From positions 5,054,001-5,118,000 of the forward strand of contig NZ_CP092827.1 in assembly GCF_022533585.1 (NCBI RefSeq): 64,000 nucleotides of DNA, given 5' to 3'. The translations under genes and the position numbers were made by a program. Each line of letters begins with the position of its first letter. Position 1 is the first letter of the stretch. A model generated the notes under the pieces. It did not search any database. It had not been told where the DNA came from and was given only the letters and a program-made list of their open reading frames with translations. Origin of the DNA: Pseudomonas sp. LS.1a. Its GTDB lineage: Bacteria; Pseudomonadota; Gammaproteobacteria; Pseudomonadales; Pseudomonadaceae. Below, piece by piece: positions 18,034 through 27,543 of the stretch.

Positions 18034-19350
18034 ATGGGCCAATGGCTCGACAGCCTGACCGGCTGGCTCAGCGCCAACCCGCAGTGGCTTGGCCTGGCGA
18101 TTTTCCTGGTGGCCTGCATCGAATGCCTGGCCATTGCCGGCATTATCGTGCCAGGCACCGTGCTGCTGTTCGCCGTCGCGGTACTGGCCGGCAGCGGCGC
18201 CTTCAGCCTGGGCGAAACACTGCTGCTGGGCTTTCTCGGTGGCCTGGTGGGCGATGCCTTGTCGTACACGGTGGGCAAGTACTTCCACCAGAACATCCGC
18301 CGCCTGCCGCTGCTACGTCATCATCCGGAATGGATCGGCAGCGCTGAGGCCTATTTCCAGCGCTATGGCATCGCCAGCCTGCTGGTAGGGCGCTTCATCG
18401 GGCCGCTGCGGCCGATGCTGCCGATGGTCGCCGGCATGTTCGACATGCCGCTGCCACGCTTCATCGCCGTCAGCCTGGTGGCCGGTGCCGGCTGGGCGGT
18501 GGCCTACCTGCTGCCCGGCTGGGCTACCGGCGCGGCCATGCGCCTGCCCTTGCCGGAAGGCTTCTGGCTGGATGCCGGGATCATCGCCGGCACCCTGGCG
18601 GTCATCATCGGGCTGAGCCTGAACACCAGCCTCCGCGATCAACGCCACGGCACCCGACTGATTGCCGGCATGGCTGGCGTCGCCCTGGCCGGAGTCTTCC
18701 TCGGCTGGCCCTACCTGCACGAATTCGACCAGGGCGTGATGACTCTGGTGCAGGAGCACCGCAGCCAGGCCATCGATGGTGCTGTGGTGCTGGTGACCCG
18801 GCTGGGCGATTTCCGCACCCAGCTGTTCCTCGGCGGCCTGCTGACAGGCCTGCTGCTGCTTGCCCGGCAATGGCGACATGCCATGTTCGCTGCGGGCGCA
18901 CTGATGGGGACGGCGCTTGCCAACGGTACACTGAAATGGCTGTTTGCCCGGGCCCGGCCGGAAGTGCTGAGCGACCCGTTGACCAGTTACAGCATGCCGA
19001 GCGGGCACAGTTCGGCGTCATTTGCGTTCTTCCTGGTAATGGCGGTGCTGGCCGGACGCGGGCAGCCGCCGCGGATGCGCCTGACCTGGGTGATGCTGGG
19101 CTGCATTCCGGCACTGGCGATTGCCCTGTCACGGGTGTACCTGGGGGCGCACTGGCCGACCGACATCCTCGCCGGGGCTTTGCTGGCGTGCTGTGTGTGC
19201 GCGCTCAGCCTGACACTGGTGCAGCGTCATCAGACCCTGCCGGCCTTGCCGCTGCGGGTGTGGTGGCTGGTGTTGCCGGCGTGTGTCGCGTTGCTGACCT
19301 TCTTTGCCCTGCATGCGTTGCCGCAGGCTTTGCTGCGGTATCAATATTGA
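18034..19350 (+). CDS. DedA-PAP2 fusion membrane protein
   Basis: The 438-aa inner-membrane protein joins two domains. Residues 1-200 are a DedA/SNARE-associated domain (PGTVLLFAVAVLAG, GDALSYTVGKYF and FIGPLRPMLPMVAG), a family linked to undecaprenyl-phosphate or lipid flipping. Residues 215-438 are a PAP2 phosphatase domain with all three motifs: KWLFARARP near residue 301, PSGHSSASFAFF, and SRVYLGAHWPTD. A lipid-phosphate phosphatase coupled to a transporter-like domain is the likely role, possibly in undecaprenyl-pyrophosphate recycling; the substrate is inferred. Confidence 0.9.
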   Translation: MGQWLDSLTGWLSANPQWLGLAIFLVACIECLAIAGIIVPGTVLLFAVAVLAGSGAFSLGETLLLGFLGGLVGDALSYTVGKYFHQNIRRLPLLRHHPEWIGSAEAYFQRYGIASLLVGRFIGPLRPMLPMVAGMFDMPLPRFIAVSLVAGAGWAVAYLLPGWATGAAMRLPLPEGFWLDAGIIAGTLAVIIGLSLNTSLRDQRHGTRLIAGMAGVALAGVFLGWPYLHEFDQGVMTLVQEHRSQAIDGAVVLVTRLGDFRTQLFLGGLLTGLLLLARQWRHAMFAAGALMGTALANGTLKWLFARARPEVLSDPLTSYSMPSGHSSASFAFFLVMAVLAGRGQPPRMRLTWVMLGCIPALAIALSRVYLGAHWPTDILAGALLACCVCALSLTLVQRHQTLPALPLRVWWLVLPACVALLTFFALHALPQALLRYQY

Positions 19351-19360
19351 TGTCGCCTGT

Positions 19361-19460
19361 ACCGGCCTCTTCGCGGGTAAATCCGCCCCACAGAGATAGC
19401 GTCGCTCTCAAGCCCGATGCAGTACCTGTGGGAGCGGGTTCACCCGCGAAGAGGCCGGTA
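19361..19460. repeat. REP pair between converging genes
   Basis: Inverted REP units (ACCGGCCTCTTCGCGGGTAA arm; the other arm has GGGTTCACCC) lie between the DedA-PAP2 gene and the LON-domain gene. The left arm has lost one base in its CCGCCCC part. Confidence 0.85.
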
Positions 19461-19476
19461 TAGGCAACGCAGCACT

Positions 19477-20067
19477 TCAGGCAAACAGCTCGCCCTGAAT
19501 CCGCTCCAGCAGCTTCTGGATTTCCCCCAACCGCTCCTGCGGCGAGTCGAGGCTCAGCAAATCCAGCTTGTCCTCTTCCATGAACGGCAGCAGGTACGCC
19601 AACTGATTGGACAACGCCTGGCGCCCATCCACCGGGCGCGGCATGTCCAGCGCTTCGACCATGGGGTGCTCGCCCAGGGCCACCAGCAACGCCAGCAGGT
19701 CTTCGTCCGCCTCGAGCAACGGGCTGTCCGCCTGCTCCGGCAACCATTGCACCTGCCCCACCAGCAGCTGGTCCTTTTGCACTTCGGTGCTTTCCAGGTT
19801 GAAGCGCCGCACACCTTCCACGCGGATACCCAGCAAGCCGTTATCCTGCTGCACGAAATCGCGGATCACCGCCTCGCAGCCGATCGAGGCGACCACCGGC
19901 GGTGCCTTGCCAACCTGCTCGCCTTCCAGGATGCACACCACACCAAAACCTTCGCCCCGCTTCATGCAGCGCCCGATCATGTCCAGGTAGCGCGCCTCGA
20001 AAATCTGCAAATCGAGGAAACAACCAGGAAACAGCACGGTATTGAGGGGAAACAGCGGTAGCGTCAT
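19477..20067 (-). CDS. LON substrate-binding-domain protein (no protease domain)
   Basis: The 196-aa protein matches the N-terminal substrate-recognition domain of Lon protease (LPLFPLNTVLFPGCFLDLQIFE and GEGFGVVCILEG). It has no ATPase or protease part. Such stand-alone proteins are widespread, but their function is not settled. The ATG at 20067 is chosen over a GTG one codon earlier because GAGG stands about 7 bases before it. It lies 9 nt after the lrgB stop, so it is probably co-transcribed with lrgA-lrgB. Confidence 0.88.
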   Translation of the reverse strand: MTLPLFPLNTVLFPGCFLDLQIFEARYLDMIGRCMKRGEGFGVVCILEGEQVGKAPPVVASIGCEAVIRDFVQQDNGLLGIRVEGVRRFNLESTEVQKDQLLVGQVQWLPEQADSPLLEADEDLLALLVALGEHPMVEALDMPRPVDGRQALSNQLAYLLPFMEEDKLDLLSLDSPQERLGEIQKLLERIQGELFA

Positions 20068-20076
20068 CACAAGTCC

Positions 20077-20793
20077 TCAAGCCACCAGGCTGACCGCCAG
20101 CGGCAGGAACACCGCCGTGGCCACCCCCATCAGGCTCATCGCCAGCGCGGCAAAGGCGCCGCATTCGTCACTTTCCTGCAGGGCCACTGAAGTGCCCACC
20201 GCGTGCGCCGTCACGCCCAGCGACATGCCGCGCGCCTCGGGGCTATGCACGCCAAAGCGGCTCAGCAGCGCCGGGCCGAAGATTGCCCCGATCACCCCGG
20301 TAATCAGCACGAACACCGCCGCCAGGGCCGCCACGCCACCAATCTGCTCGGCCACCAGCATGGCGATCGGCGAGGTCACCGACTTCGGCGCCATGGTCAT
20401 CAGGATCATGTGCTCGGCACCGAACCACCAGCCCAGCAACAGGCAGAACAGCGTGGCGAACAGGCCTCCGACTACCAGCGTAGTAAATGTGGGCCAGAAC
20501 AGCTGCCGGATACGCCGCAGGTTGAGGTAGAGCGGCACGGCCAGGGCCACGGTGGCAGGCCCTAGCAGGATGTTCATGATTCCGGTGCTCTTGCGGTACT
20601 CGCTGTAGTCAATGCCACACACCAGCAACACGCCGATCACCAGCAACATCGATACCAGTACCGGCTGCAGGAAGATCCAGCGGGTCTTCTCGTAGGCCGC
20701 CAGCACCAACTGGTAGGCCCCAAGCGTGATGCCGATACCGAACAAGGGATGATGAACGACCGCATCCAGCGCGCCTTGCCAGTCAAGCATCAT
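20077..20793 (-). CDS. lrgB: LrgB/CidB-family membrane protein
   Basis: LrgB-type proteins work with LrgA in holin-like control of murein hydrolase export or small-molecule (pyruvate, glycolate) transport. The 238-aa product has about six membrane segments and the family block SVTSPIAMLVAEQIGG plus GVTAHAVGTSVALQ. The start overlaps the lrgA stop by ATGA. Whether the pair acts as holin and antiholin in this host is inference. Confidence 0.9.
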   Translation of the reverse strand: MMLDWQGALDAVVHHPLFGIGITLGAYQLVLAAYEKTRWIFLQPVLVSMLLVIGVLLVCGIDYSEYRKSTGIMNILLGPATVALAVPLYLNLRRIRQLFWPTFTTLVVGGLFATLFCLLLGWWFGAEHMILMTMAPKSVTSPIAMLVAEQIGGVAALAAVFVLITGVIGAIFGPALLSRFGVHSPEARGMSLGVTAHAVGTSVALQESDECGAFAALAMSLMGVATAVFLPLAVSLVA

Positions 20794-21152
20794 GGCTGCT
20801 CCTCGCGCCGGCCTTGGCGGTGGATGAGCTTTTGCATCAACACGCCGACGAACACCAGGGTCACCAGGCAGGAGATCAGCAAGGCACCGGCAATGGCCCA
20901 GAAGTCGGCAGCAATGTCCTTGGCATACACCATCACCCCCACCGCCGGCGGCACCAGCAATAACGGCAGGTAACGCAGCAGGCTGCTGGCGGCCTCGTTC
21001 AGCGGCTTGCCGACCTCACCACGGGCCATGAGGAAGGACAACAGCAGCAACAGGCCAATGATCGGCCCCGGCAGAAACGGCACCAACAGGTGATTGATTG
21101 CCGTCCCCAGCAGCTGGAACAGCACCAGCCAAGTCAAACCACGCAGTAGCAT
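20790..21152 (-). CDS. lrgA: LrgA/CidA-family holin-like protein
   Basis: A 120-aa protein with four membrane segments (LFQLLGTAINHLL, PGPIIGLLLLLSFL, LPLLLVPPAVGVMV, ALLISCLVTLVFVGVLM), typical of CidA/LrgA. The start is set at the ATG at 21152 because AAGGGAG directly abuts an ATG two codons earlier; only the later ATG has a workable spacing of six bases. It overlaps lrgB by 4 nt, and the LON-domain gene follows. Confidence 0.88.
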   Translation of the reverse strand: MLLRGLTWLVLFQLLGTAINHLLVPFLPGPIIGLLLLLSFLMARGEVGKPLNEAASSLLRYLPLLLVPPAVGVMVYAKDIAADFWAIAGALLISCLVTLVFVGVLMQKLIHRQGRREEQP

Positions 21153-21178
21153 AAGCATCTCCCTTGGGCATGGCCGCC

Positions 21179-21184
21179 ATTATA
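21179..21184 (-). promoter_or_regulatory. Candidate -10 box for lrgA
   Basis: A perfect TATAAT on the minus strand lies 27 nt before the lrgA start. No good -35 is seen at 16-18 bp. Confidence 0.35.
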
Positions 21185-21228
21185 AGCACGTGCCGCGATA
21201 TACCGATATTCGTCGAAAAGCTGGCAAC

Positions 21229-21257
21229 TTGACTGAAACGGCTCTCCATGCTGATCT
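21229..21257 (+). promoter_or_regulatory. Candidate sigma-70 promoter for phaJ4
   Basis: TTGACT and TGATCT are separated by 17 bp, and the ATG follows 38 nt after the -10. The -35 is close to consensus and the -10 is weaker. It faces away from the lrgA promoter. Confidence 0.5.
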
Positions 21258-21295
21258 TGCACTTTCGTACCAACTGAAAACCTGGAGAGTCCGCG

Positions 21296-21751
21296 ATGCC
21301 CTATGTACCGGTTACAGAGCTTTCGCAGTACGTTGGTAAGGAACTGGGCCGCTCGGCCTGGCTGAAGATCGACCAGCAGCGCATCAACCTGTTCGCCGAA
21401 GCCACGGGCGATTTCCAGTTCATCCACGTCGACCCGGAAAAGGCGGCGAAAACCCCGTTTGGCAGCACGATCGCCCACGGTTTCCTGACGTTGTCACTGA
21501 TCCCCAAGCTGATCGAGGACATCCTGATCCTGCCGGAGGGGCTGAAGATGGTGGTGAACTACGGGCTGGACAGCGTGCGATTCATCCAGCCGGTCAAGGT
21601 CGACAGCCAGGTGCGGCTGAAGGTGGACCTGGCCGAGGTGACGGAGAAAAGGCCGGGGCAATGGCTGCTCAAGGCGATTGCCACGCTGGAGATCGACGGT
21701 GAAGAGAAGCCTGCCTACATAGCCGAGTCGCTTTCCCTCTGCTTTGTCTGA
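21296..21751 (+). CDS. phaJ4: MaoC-like (R)-specific enoyl-CoA hydratase PhaJ4
   Basis: This single hot-dog-domain hydratase converts trans-2-enoyl-CoA to (R)-3-hydroxyacyl-CoA, which links beta-oxidation to polyhydroxyalkanoate synthesis. The 151-aa product has the hydratase-2 motif ATGDFQFIHVDPEKA...TPFGSTIAHG with the catalytic Asp and His. It starts with CCTGGAGAGT eight bases upstream. The text and gene position match the PhaJ4 type of Pseudomonas, from memory of that family. It stands alone and is followed by a REP pair. Confidence 0.85.
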   Translation: MPYVPVTELSQYVGKELGRSAWLKIDQQRINLFAEATGDFQFIHVDPEKAAKTPFGSTIAHGFLTLSLIPKLIEDILILPEGLKMVVNYGLDSVRFIQPVKVDSQVRLKVDLAEVTEKRPGQWLLKAIATLEIDGEEKPAYIAESLSLCFV

Positions 21752-21760
21752 TTGAGCCAT

Positions 21761-21830
21761 TCGCGGGCACGCCCGCTCCCACAGAGTACGCGCAAATACC
21801 TGTGGGAGCGGGCGTGCCCGCGAAGAAGCC
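21761..21830. repeat. REP pair between phaJ4 and prmA
   Basis: Inverted units with the GCGGGCACGCCCGCTCCCAC core variant and a short spacer of about 15 bp, tighter than most pairs here. Confidence 0.85.
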
Positions 21831-21934
21831 GGTACGGTGTTCCGGCGTCCTCTACAAACCCACCGCACTCGCGTAAACTGCCAGCCTTCGCGCAGCCTAG
21901 GGCTGCCCCTGTCGATTTACCAAAGGTGCCCGCC

Positions 21935-22813
21935 ATGCCCTGGCTGCAAGTACGCCTGGCCATCAGCCCGGAACAAGCCGAAACCTACGAAGATGCCCTG
22001 CTGGAAGTGGGTGCCGTCTCGGTCACGTTCATGGACGCCGAGGATCAACCGATCTTCGAACCAGACCTCAACACCACTCCGCTGTGGTCGCACACCCACC
22101 TGCTGGCCCTGTTCGAGGCCGATGCCGTGCCCGAGCAGGTGTTCTCCCACCTGCGCCTGCTGACCGGCGCCGAGCTGCCCGAACACCAGGCCGAGGTGAT
22201 CGAGGACCAGGACTGGGAACGCAGCTGGATGGACAACTTCCAGCCGATGCGCTTCGGCCGCCGCCTGTGGATCGTGCCCAGCTGGCACGAGGCCCCGGAA
22301 CAGGACGCGGTAAACCTGCTGCTCGACCCGGGCCTGGCGTTCGGCACTGGCACCCACCCCACCACCGCCCTGTGCCTGGAATGGCTCGACGGCCAGCAGC
22401 TCGAAGGCACCCAGGTGCTGGACTTCGGCTGCGGCTCGGGCATTCTGGCCATTGCCGCGCTGCTGCTGGGCGCCCGTGAGGCGGTCGGTACCGACATCGA
22501 TGTGCAGGCCATCGAGGCTTCGCGCGACAACGCCCAGCGCAACGGCATCGCCGACGAGAAGCTGGCGCTGTACCTGCCCGAGCACATGCCGGCCATGCAG
22601 GCCGATGTGCTGGTCGCCAACATCCTCGCCGGCCCGCTGGTGTCGCTGGCACCGCAACTGTCCGGCCTGGTCCGCCCAGGGGGCTTGCTGGCACTGTCGG
22701 GCATTCTCGCCGAGCAGGGTGAGGAAGTGGCCGCGGCCTATGCCGCCGACTTCGAGCTGGACCCGATCGTCGTGCGCGACGGCTGGGTACGCATCAGTGG
22801 TCGCCGCCGTTAA
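21935..22813 (+). CDS. prmA: Ribosomal protein L11 methyltransferase
   Basis: PrmA trimethylates lysines and the N-terminus of ribosomal protein L11. The start at 21935 gives 292 residues, the usual length; the frame is open 61 codons further upstream only because it reads through a REP pair. The N-terminal substrate-binding domain starts [10 protein letters not shown]. The SAM domain has [16 protein letters not shown] and [14 protein letters not shown]. It leads into the zinc-ribbon gene, dusB and fis on the same strand. Confidence 0.96.
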   Translation: MPWLQVRLAISPEQAETYEDALLEVGAVSVTFMDAEDQPIFEPDLNTTPLWSHTHLLALFEADAVPEQVFSHLRLLTGAELPEHQAEVIEDQDWERSWMDNFQPMRFGRRLWIVPSWHEAPEQDAVNLLLDPGLAFGTGTHPTTALCLEWLDGQQLEGTQVLDFGCGSGILAIAALLLGAREAVGTDIDVQAIEASRDNAQRNGIADEKLALYLPEHMPAMQADVLVANILAGPLVSLAPQLSGLVRPGGLLALSGILAEQGEEVAAAYAADFELDPIVVRDGWVRISGRRR

Positions 22814-22855
22814 GCGGGCCTAGAATATGTCTCTGCACAGCTCCCGGATCGCCGC

Positions 22856-24211
22856 ATGACCGACAGTTTCGTCACCCAGTGCCCGCATTGCCAGACCAGC
22901 TTTCGCGTCACCCACCACCAATTGAGCGTGGCCCGTGGTGTGGTGCGCTGCGGCCACTGCCTGCAGGTGTTCAACGCCGCCAGGCAGTTGCTGGAACAGA
23001 GCCGTCCCGGGGCGGCCGGCACACCTGTGGTGCCAGCACCGGTACCTGCGGAACCTGACAAACCGGTGGTCGAGCCAGCAGCCGCCCCTGAGCCTGCCAG
23101 CAGCGAGCGCAGCTTCAACCCTGACGAGGACTGGGCGCTCACGACCCAGGCGCTGGACGCCCTTGACCTCGACAAGGAGCTGGAGCGCCTGGAGCGTCGC
23201 AGCCAAACGGCCCCGGCACGCCCGGCCAACCAGGATGACGGGCTGCAGGCACGGCGCGACGAGTTGCAGCCGGACGAGCATGTCGATGACTTGTTCGGCA
23301 CGGCCACCGACGAGCCTTTCGAGGCACAGAAGGCAGCCGAGCCCGAGCCCGTGCTGCTGCAGGAGCTGGAGCTGGACCTGGAGCCCACCCCCGGCGAGCG
23401 CACCGAGCCGACCTTGGGCGGCAACCTGGACCTGGACATCGATGACGAGCCACCGGTACGCCGTGCCGCCGAAATCGATGACCACCCTGAATTCAACGAG
23501 CCGCTGCGCGCCAGTGATGACAACGTTCCGGAGCAGGGCCTGAGCGCCCGCGATGACGAGCCGCTGGAACTGCACCTGTCGGCGCGCGATGACGACCCTG
23601 TCGAGCCGCTGCCCGGCGAACGCCTGGAGCCGGGCCTTGCCGGCAAAGCCGAGCGCCCGGCGCGCAAGGAGCCGCTGGTCGATGTGGTCGACGACCCGCT
23701 GCAACTGGACTGGGAAAAGCCCGCGCCCAACTGGGGCAAGCGCCTGCTGTGGGGCTTCCTGACCCTGCTCGCTGCTGGCCTGCTGGCATTCCAGTACGTA
23801 TGGTTCCACTTCGACGAAATGGCCCGCCAGGACCAGTACCGGCCGCTCTTCCAGCAAATCTGCCCGTTGGTCGGTTGCGAGGTGCCGACCCGCGTCGATA
23901 TCGCCCGAATCAAGAGCAGCAACCTGGTGGTACGCAGCCATCCGGACTTCAAGGGCGCGCTGATCGTCGATGCGATCATCTACAACCGCGCACCGTTCGC
24001 CCAGCCGTTCCCGCTGCTGGAGCTGCGCTTTGCCGACCTCAATGGCCAACTGATCGCCAGCCGTCGCTTCAAGCCCAGCGAGTACCTGTCGGGTGAACTG
24101 GCCGGGCGTGGCGAGATGCCCAGCCAGACCCCGATCCATATCGCCCTGGACATCCTCGACCCGGGGCCGAAGGCCGTGAATTACAGCCTGAGCTTCCGTT
24201 CGCCGGAATAA
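22856..24211 (+). CDS. Zinc-ribbon / DUF3426 membrane protein
   Basis: A 451-aa protein of unknown function that is widespread in Pseudomonas at this locus. Residues 1-40 form an MJ0042-type zinc ribbon with CPHC and CGHC pairs. Residues 60-285 are a long, very acidic, low-complexity linker. One membrane segment follows (LLWGFLTLLAAGLLAFQYVW, about 300-320). The C-terminal 130 residues match DUF3426 (VRSHPDFKGALIVDAIIYN). The likely topology is a cytoplasmic zinc ribbon and a periplasmic DUF3426 domain. Reports of similar proteins use names such as zinc-ribbon or thioredoxin-like, which say nothing about function. Confidence 0.82.
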   Translation: MTDSFVTQCPHCQTSFRVTHHQLSVARGVVRCGHCLQVFNAARQLLEQSRPGAAGTPVVPAPVPAEPDKPVVEPAAAPEPASSERSFNPDEDWALTTQALDALDLDKELERLERRSQTAPARPANQDDGLQARRDELQPDEHVDDLFGTATDEPFEAQKAAEPEPVLLQELELDLEPTPGERTEPTLGGNLDLDIDDEPPVRRAAEIDDHPEFNEPLRASDDNVPEQGLSARDDEPLELHLSARDDDPVEPLPGERLEPGLAGKAERPARKEPLVDVVDDPLQLDWEKPAPNWGKRLLWGFLTLLAAGLLAFQYVWFHFDEMARQDQYRPLFQQICPLVGCEVPTRVDIARIKSSNLVVRSHPDFKGALIVDAIIYNRAPFAQPFPLLELRFADLNGQLIASRRFKPSEYLSGELAGRGEMPSQTPIHIALDILDPGPKAVNYSLSFRSPE

Positions 24212-24218
24212 CCACCAA

Positions 24219-24244
24219 CCCTGTGGGAGCGGGCCGCGCAAGGC
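24219..24244. repeat. Truncated REP half-unit
   Basis: A single unit CCCTGTGGGAGCGGGCCGCG continues into a short CGCAAGGCC end and has no inverted partner. It looks like a decayed or solo REP after the DUF3426 gene. Confidence 0.55.
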
Positions 24245-24388
24245 CCTGGATCCTCGCCCACACCAAATGTCATAAGCCGACAGCTGTTCAGATTTTATCC
24301 AAATCCATCTTTATCCGGTCATCGAGAGCGGGTATCATGCCAACCCTTTTTCGAACTCCAAGATTCGGCCCCACAACAGGGATCACCT

Positions 24389-25402
24389 ATGTCGGCGGTA
24401 CGCATCGGCCCATACACACTACGTAACAACCTGATCCTCGCGCCCATGGCCGGGGTCACGGACCAACCTTTCCGTACGCTTTGCCAGCGCCTGGGCGCCG
24501 GCATGGTGGTGTCGGAAATGGTCTCCAGCGACATGAGCCTGTGGAACAGCCGCAAGTCGAGCCTGCGCCGCATCCATGATGGTGATCCCGAGCCACGCTC
24601 GGTGCAGATCGCCGGTGGTGATGCACAGATGATGGCAGCGGCGGCACAGGCCAACGTCGAAGCAGGCGCCCAGATCATTGATATCAACATGGGCTGCCCG
24701 GCAAAAAAAGTCTGCAACAAAGCCGCAGGCTCTGCTTTATTGAGAGATGAAGCCTTGGTCAGCGAGATCCTCCACGCCGTGGTCGGCGCCGTGGACGTCC
24801 CGGTGACCCTGAAGATCCGCACCGGTTGGGACCGGGCGAACAAGAACGGCCTGAACGTGGCGAGGATCGCCGAGCAGGCCGGCATCCAGGCGCTGGCGGT
24901 GCATGGCCGCACACGCGCCGACCTGTACACCGGCGAAGCCGAATACGACACCATCGCTGCCATCAAGCAGGCGGTGTCGATCCCGGTTTTTGCCAACGGC
25001 GATATCTCCTCGCCAGAAAAAGCCCGGGCGGTGCTGGACGCCACCGGGGTCGATGGCCTGTTGATCGGCCGGGCCGCCCAGGGGCGGCCATGGATCTTTC
25101 GCGAGATCGAGCATTACCTGCGCACTGGTGAACACCTGCCAGCGCCGCAGCTGGACGAAGTGGAACGCATCCTGCTGGAACATCTGGCCGCGCTGCATGC
25201 CTTCTATGGCGATGTGATGGGCGTACGTATCGCCCGCAAGCACGTTGGCTGGTATCTGGCAACACGACCCGGCGGCAAGGAGTTTCGCTCCCGGTTCAAC
25301 GCTTTGGAAGACACACAAGCGCAGTGCGCCAACGTTCGCGCGTTTTTCAGCGAACGTCGACAGAGCCTTGAGACAGAGGACGGACAAGGGGTGGCCGCAT
25401 GA
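24389..25402 (+). CDS. dusB: tRNA-dihydrouridine synthase B
   Basis: DusB is an FMN enzyme that reduces uridine to dihydrouridine in tRNA (positions 17 and/or others depending on species). The 337-aa TIM barrel shows [32 protein letters not shown] with the catalytic Cys, and the [11 protein letters not shown] and [13 protein letters not shown]-binding strands. AGGGA stands ahead of the ATG. The fis start overlaps its stop by 4 nt (ATGA), the classical dusB-fis operon. Confidence 0.96.
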   Translation: MSAVRIGPYTLRNNLILAPMAGVTDQPFRTLCQRLGAGMVVSEMVSSDMSLWNSRKSSLRRIHDGDPEPRSVQIAGGDAQMMAAAAQANVEAGAQIIDINMGCPAKKVCNKAAGSALLRDEALVSEILHAVVGAVDVPVTLKIRTGWDRANKNGLNVARIAEQAGIQALAVHGRTRADLYTGEAEYDTIAAIKQAVSIPVFANGDISSPEKARAVLDATGVDGLLIGRAAQGRPWIFREIEHYLRTGEHLPAPQLDEVERILLEHLAALHAFYGDVMGVRIARKHVGWYLATRPGGKEFRSRFNALEDTQAQCANVRAFFSERRQSLETEDGQGVAA

Positions 25403-25719
25403 CGATGATGACCGAGACATTTGTGAGTGGAACAACGCCCGTGAGCGACAACGCCAACCTGAAACAGCACCTCAATACGCCGAGCGAAGAGGGCCAGACC
25501 CTTCGCGACAGCGTCGAGAAGGCGCTGCACAACTACTTCGCCCACCTGGAAGGCGCGACCGTGACGGACGTGTACAACCTGGTGCTCTCCGAAGTCGAGG
25601 CGCCCCTGCTCGAAAGCGTGATGAACTACGTGAAGGGCAACCAGACCAAGGCCAGCGAGATGCTCGGGCTGAACCGAGGCACCCTGCGCAAGAAGCTCAA
25701 GCAGTACGATTTGTTGTAA
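25399..25719 (+). CDS. fis: DNA-binding protein Fis
   Basis: Fis is a nucleoid-associated protein that bends DNA and controls rRNA and growth-phase genes. The 106-aa product has the disordered N-terminal part, the dimerisation helices ([18 protein letters not shown]), and the C-terminal helix-turn-helix ([20 protein letters not shown]). The first ATG overlaps dusB; a second ATG three codons on is possible. A Rho-independent terminator follows directly. Confidence 0.97.
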   Translation: MTMMTETFVSGTTPVSDNANLKQHLNTPSEEGQTLRDSVEKALHNYFAHLEGATVTDVYNLVLSEVEAPLLESVMNYVKGNQTKASEMLGLNRGTLRKKLKQYDLL

Positions 25720-25736
25720 GCCAGAATCCCAACCAG

Positions 25737-25770
25737 AAAAGGCGGCTCCCTGAACAGAGGCGCCTTTTTT
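25737..25770 (+). terminator. Rho-independent terminator after fis
   Basis: AAAAGGCG pairs with CGCCTTTT across a 16-base loop, and the T-run extends to six T. It ends the dusB-fis unit 30 bp before purH. Confidence 0.8.
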
Positions 25771-25800
25771 GCTGACTCCACCGCGTTATTGGAACCCGAA

Positions 25801-27408
25801 ATGACCGACCAGACTACCCGCCTGCCAGTCCGCCGCGCCCTGATCAGCGTCTCCGACAAGACCGGTATCCTCGAATTCGCCCGTGAGCTGCAGCAGCTCG
25901 GTGTCGAGATCCTGTCCACCGGCGGCACCTACAAGCTGCTCAAGGACAACGGCGTCAACGCGGTGGAAGTGGCCGACTACACCGGCTTCGCCGAAATGAT
26001 GGATGGCCGGGTCAAGACCCTGCACCCGAAAATCCACGGTGGCATCCTCGGCCGCCGCGGCACCGACGACGCCATCATGAACGAGCACGGCATCAAGCCG
26101 ATCGACCTGGTAGCGGTCAACCTGTACCCGTTCGAAGCGACCATTTCCAAACCTGGCTGTGACCTGCCGACCGCCATCGAGAACATCGACATCGGCGGCC
26201 CGACCATGGTCCGTTCGGCTGCCAAGAACCACAAGGACGTGGCCATCGTGGTCAACGCCAGCGACTACGCCGGCATCGTCGAAGGCCTCAAGGCCGGCGG
26301 CCTGACCTACGCCCAGCGCTTCGACCTGATGCTCAAGGCGTTCGAGCACACCGCTGCCTACGACGGCATGATCGCCAACTACATGGGCACCATCGACCAG
26401 GCCAAAGAGACCCTGAGCACTGAAGGCCGCAGCGAATTCCCGCGCACCTTCAACAGCCAGTTCGTCAAGGCCCAGGAAATGCGCTACGGCGAGAACCCGC
26501 ACCAGAGCGCGGCGTTCTACGTAGAAGCGAAAAAAGGCGAAGCCAGCGTTTCCACCGCCATCCAGCTGCAGGGCAAGGAACTGTCGTTCAACAACGTGGC
26601 CGACACCGACGCCGCACTGGAGTGCGTGAAGAGCTTCGTCAAGCCGGCCTGCGTCATCGTCAAGCACGCCAACCCGTGCGGCGTGGCCGTGGTGCCTGAA
26701 GACGAAGGCGGCATCCGCAAGGCCTACGACCTGGCCTACGCCACCGACACCGAGTCGGCGTTCGGCGGCATCATCGCCTTCAACCGCGAGCTGGACGGCG
26801 AAACCGCCAAGGCCATCGTCGACCGCCAGTTCGTCGAAGTGATCATCGCGCCGAAAATCTCCCAGGCTGCCCGCGACGTGGTTGCCGCCAAGCAGAACGT
26901 ACGCCTGCTGGAATGCGGCGAGTGGCCAGCCGAGCGCGCTGCCGGTTGGGACTTCAAGCGCGTCAACGGTGGCCTGCTGGTGCAGAGCCGCGATATCGGC
27001 ATGATCACTGCCGATGACCTGAAGATCGTCACCAAGCGTGCACCGACCGAGCAAGAGATCCACGACCTGGTATTTGCCTGGAAAGTGGCCAAGTTCGTCA
27101 AGTCCAATGCCATTGTCTACGCCAAGCAGCGCCAGACCATCGGCGTCGGCGCCGGCCAGATGAGCCGCGTCAACTCCGCACGCATTGCTGCAATCAAGGC
27201 CGAGCATGCCGGCCTGCAGGTGCAGGGCGCAGTCATGGCATCGGATGCGTTCTTCCCGTTCCGTGATGGCATCGACAATGCGGCTAAAGTGGGTATCAGC
27301 GCCGTGATCCAGCCAGGTGGTTCGATGCGTGATGCCGAGGTCATCGCCGCTGCCGACGAGGCAGGTATCGCGATGGTCTTCACCGGTATGCGCCACTTCC
27401 GCCACTAA
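25801..27408 (+). CDS. purH: Bifunctional AICAR transformylase / IMP cyclohydrolase
   Basis: PurH performs the last two steps of IMP synthesis. The 535-aa product has an N-terminal cyclohydrolase domain ([27 protein letters not shown]) and a C-terminal transformylase domain ([22 protein letters not shown] and ending TGMRHFRH). The ATG at 25801 is preferred over a frame opening four codons earlier. purD follows after a REP pair, so the two purine genes may be one unit. Confidence 0.98.
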   Translation: MTDQTTRLPVRRALISVSDKTGILEFARELQQLGVEILSTGGTYKLLKDNGVNAVEVADYTGFAEMMDGRVKTLHPKIHGGILGRRGTDDAIMNEHGIKPIDLVAVNLYPFEATISKPGCDLPTAIENIDIGGPTMVRSAAKNHKDVAIVVNASDYAGIVEGLKAGGLTYAQRFDLMLKAFEHTAAYDGMIANYMGTIDQAKETLSTEGRSEFPRTFNSQFVKAQEMRYGENPHQSAAFYVEAKKGEASVSTAIQLQGKELSFNNVADTDAALECVKSFVKPACVIVKHANPCGVAVVPEDEGGIRKAYDLAYATDTESAFGGIIAFNRELDGETAKAIVDRQFVEVIIAPKISQAARDVVAAKQNVRLLECGEWPAERAAGWDFKRVNGGLLVQSRDIGMITADDLKIVTKRAPTEQEIHDLVFAWKVAKFVKSNAIVYAKQRQTIGVGAGQMSRVNSARIAAIKAEHAGLQVQGAVMASDAFFPFRDGIDNAAKVGISAVIQPGGSMRDAEVIAAADEAGIAMVFTGMRHFRH

Positions 27409-27435
27409 TCAAGATGGCCGGCCGATCCTCGGCCC

Positions 27436-27509
27436 CTGTGGGAGCGGGTTCACCCGCGAATGCGATGGTGGATTCACCGCCGCATTCGCGGGTGAACCCG
27501 CTCCCACAA
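27436..27509. repeat. REP pair between purH and purD
   Basis: A nearly perfect 74-bp inverted repeat in which both arms extend through CGCGAATGCG into the loop, which makes it one of the longest continuous stems in the window. Confidence 0.88.
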
Positions 27510-27543
27510 GGTACGAGGACTGCCGCCAAACAGAGGTTTTGAC

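Noticed and set aside
25786..27405. 539-codon open frame antisense to purH
   Set aside because: A mirror of purH codon bias; no domain is recognisable and purH is complete on the other strand.
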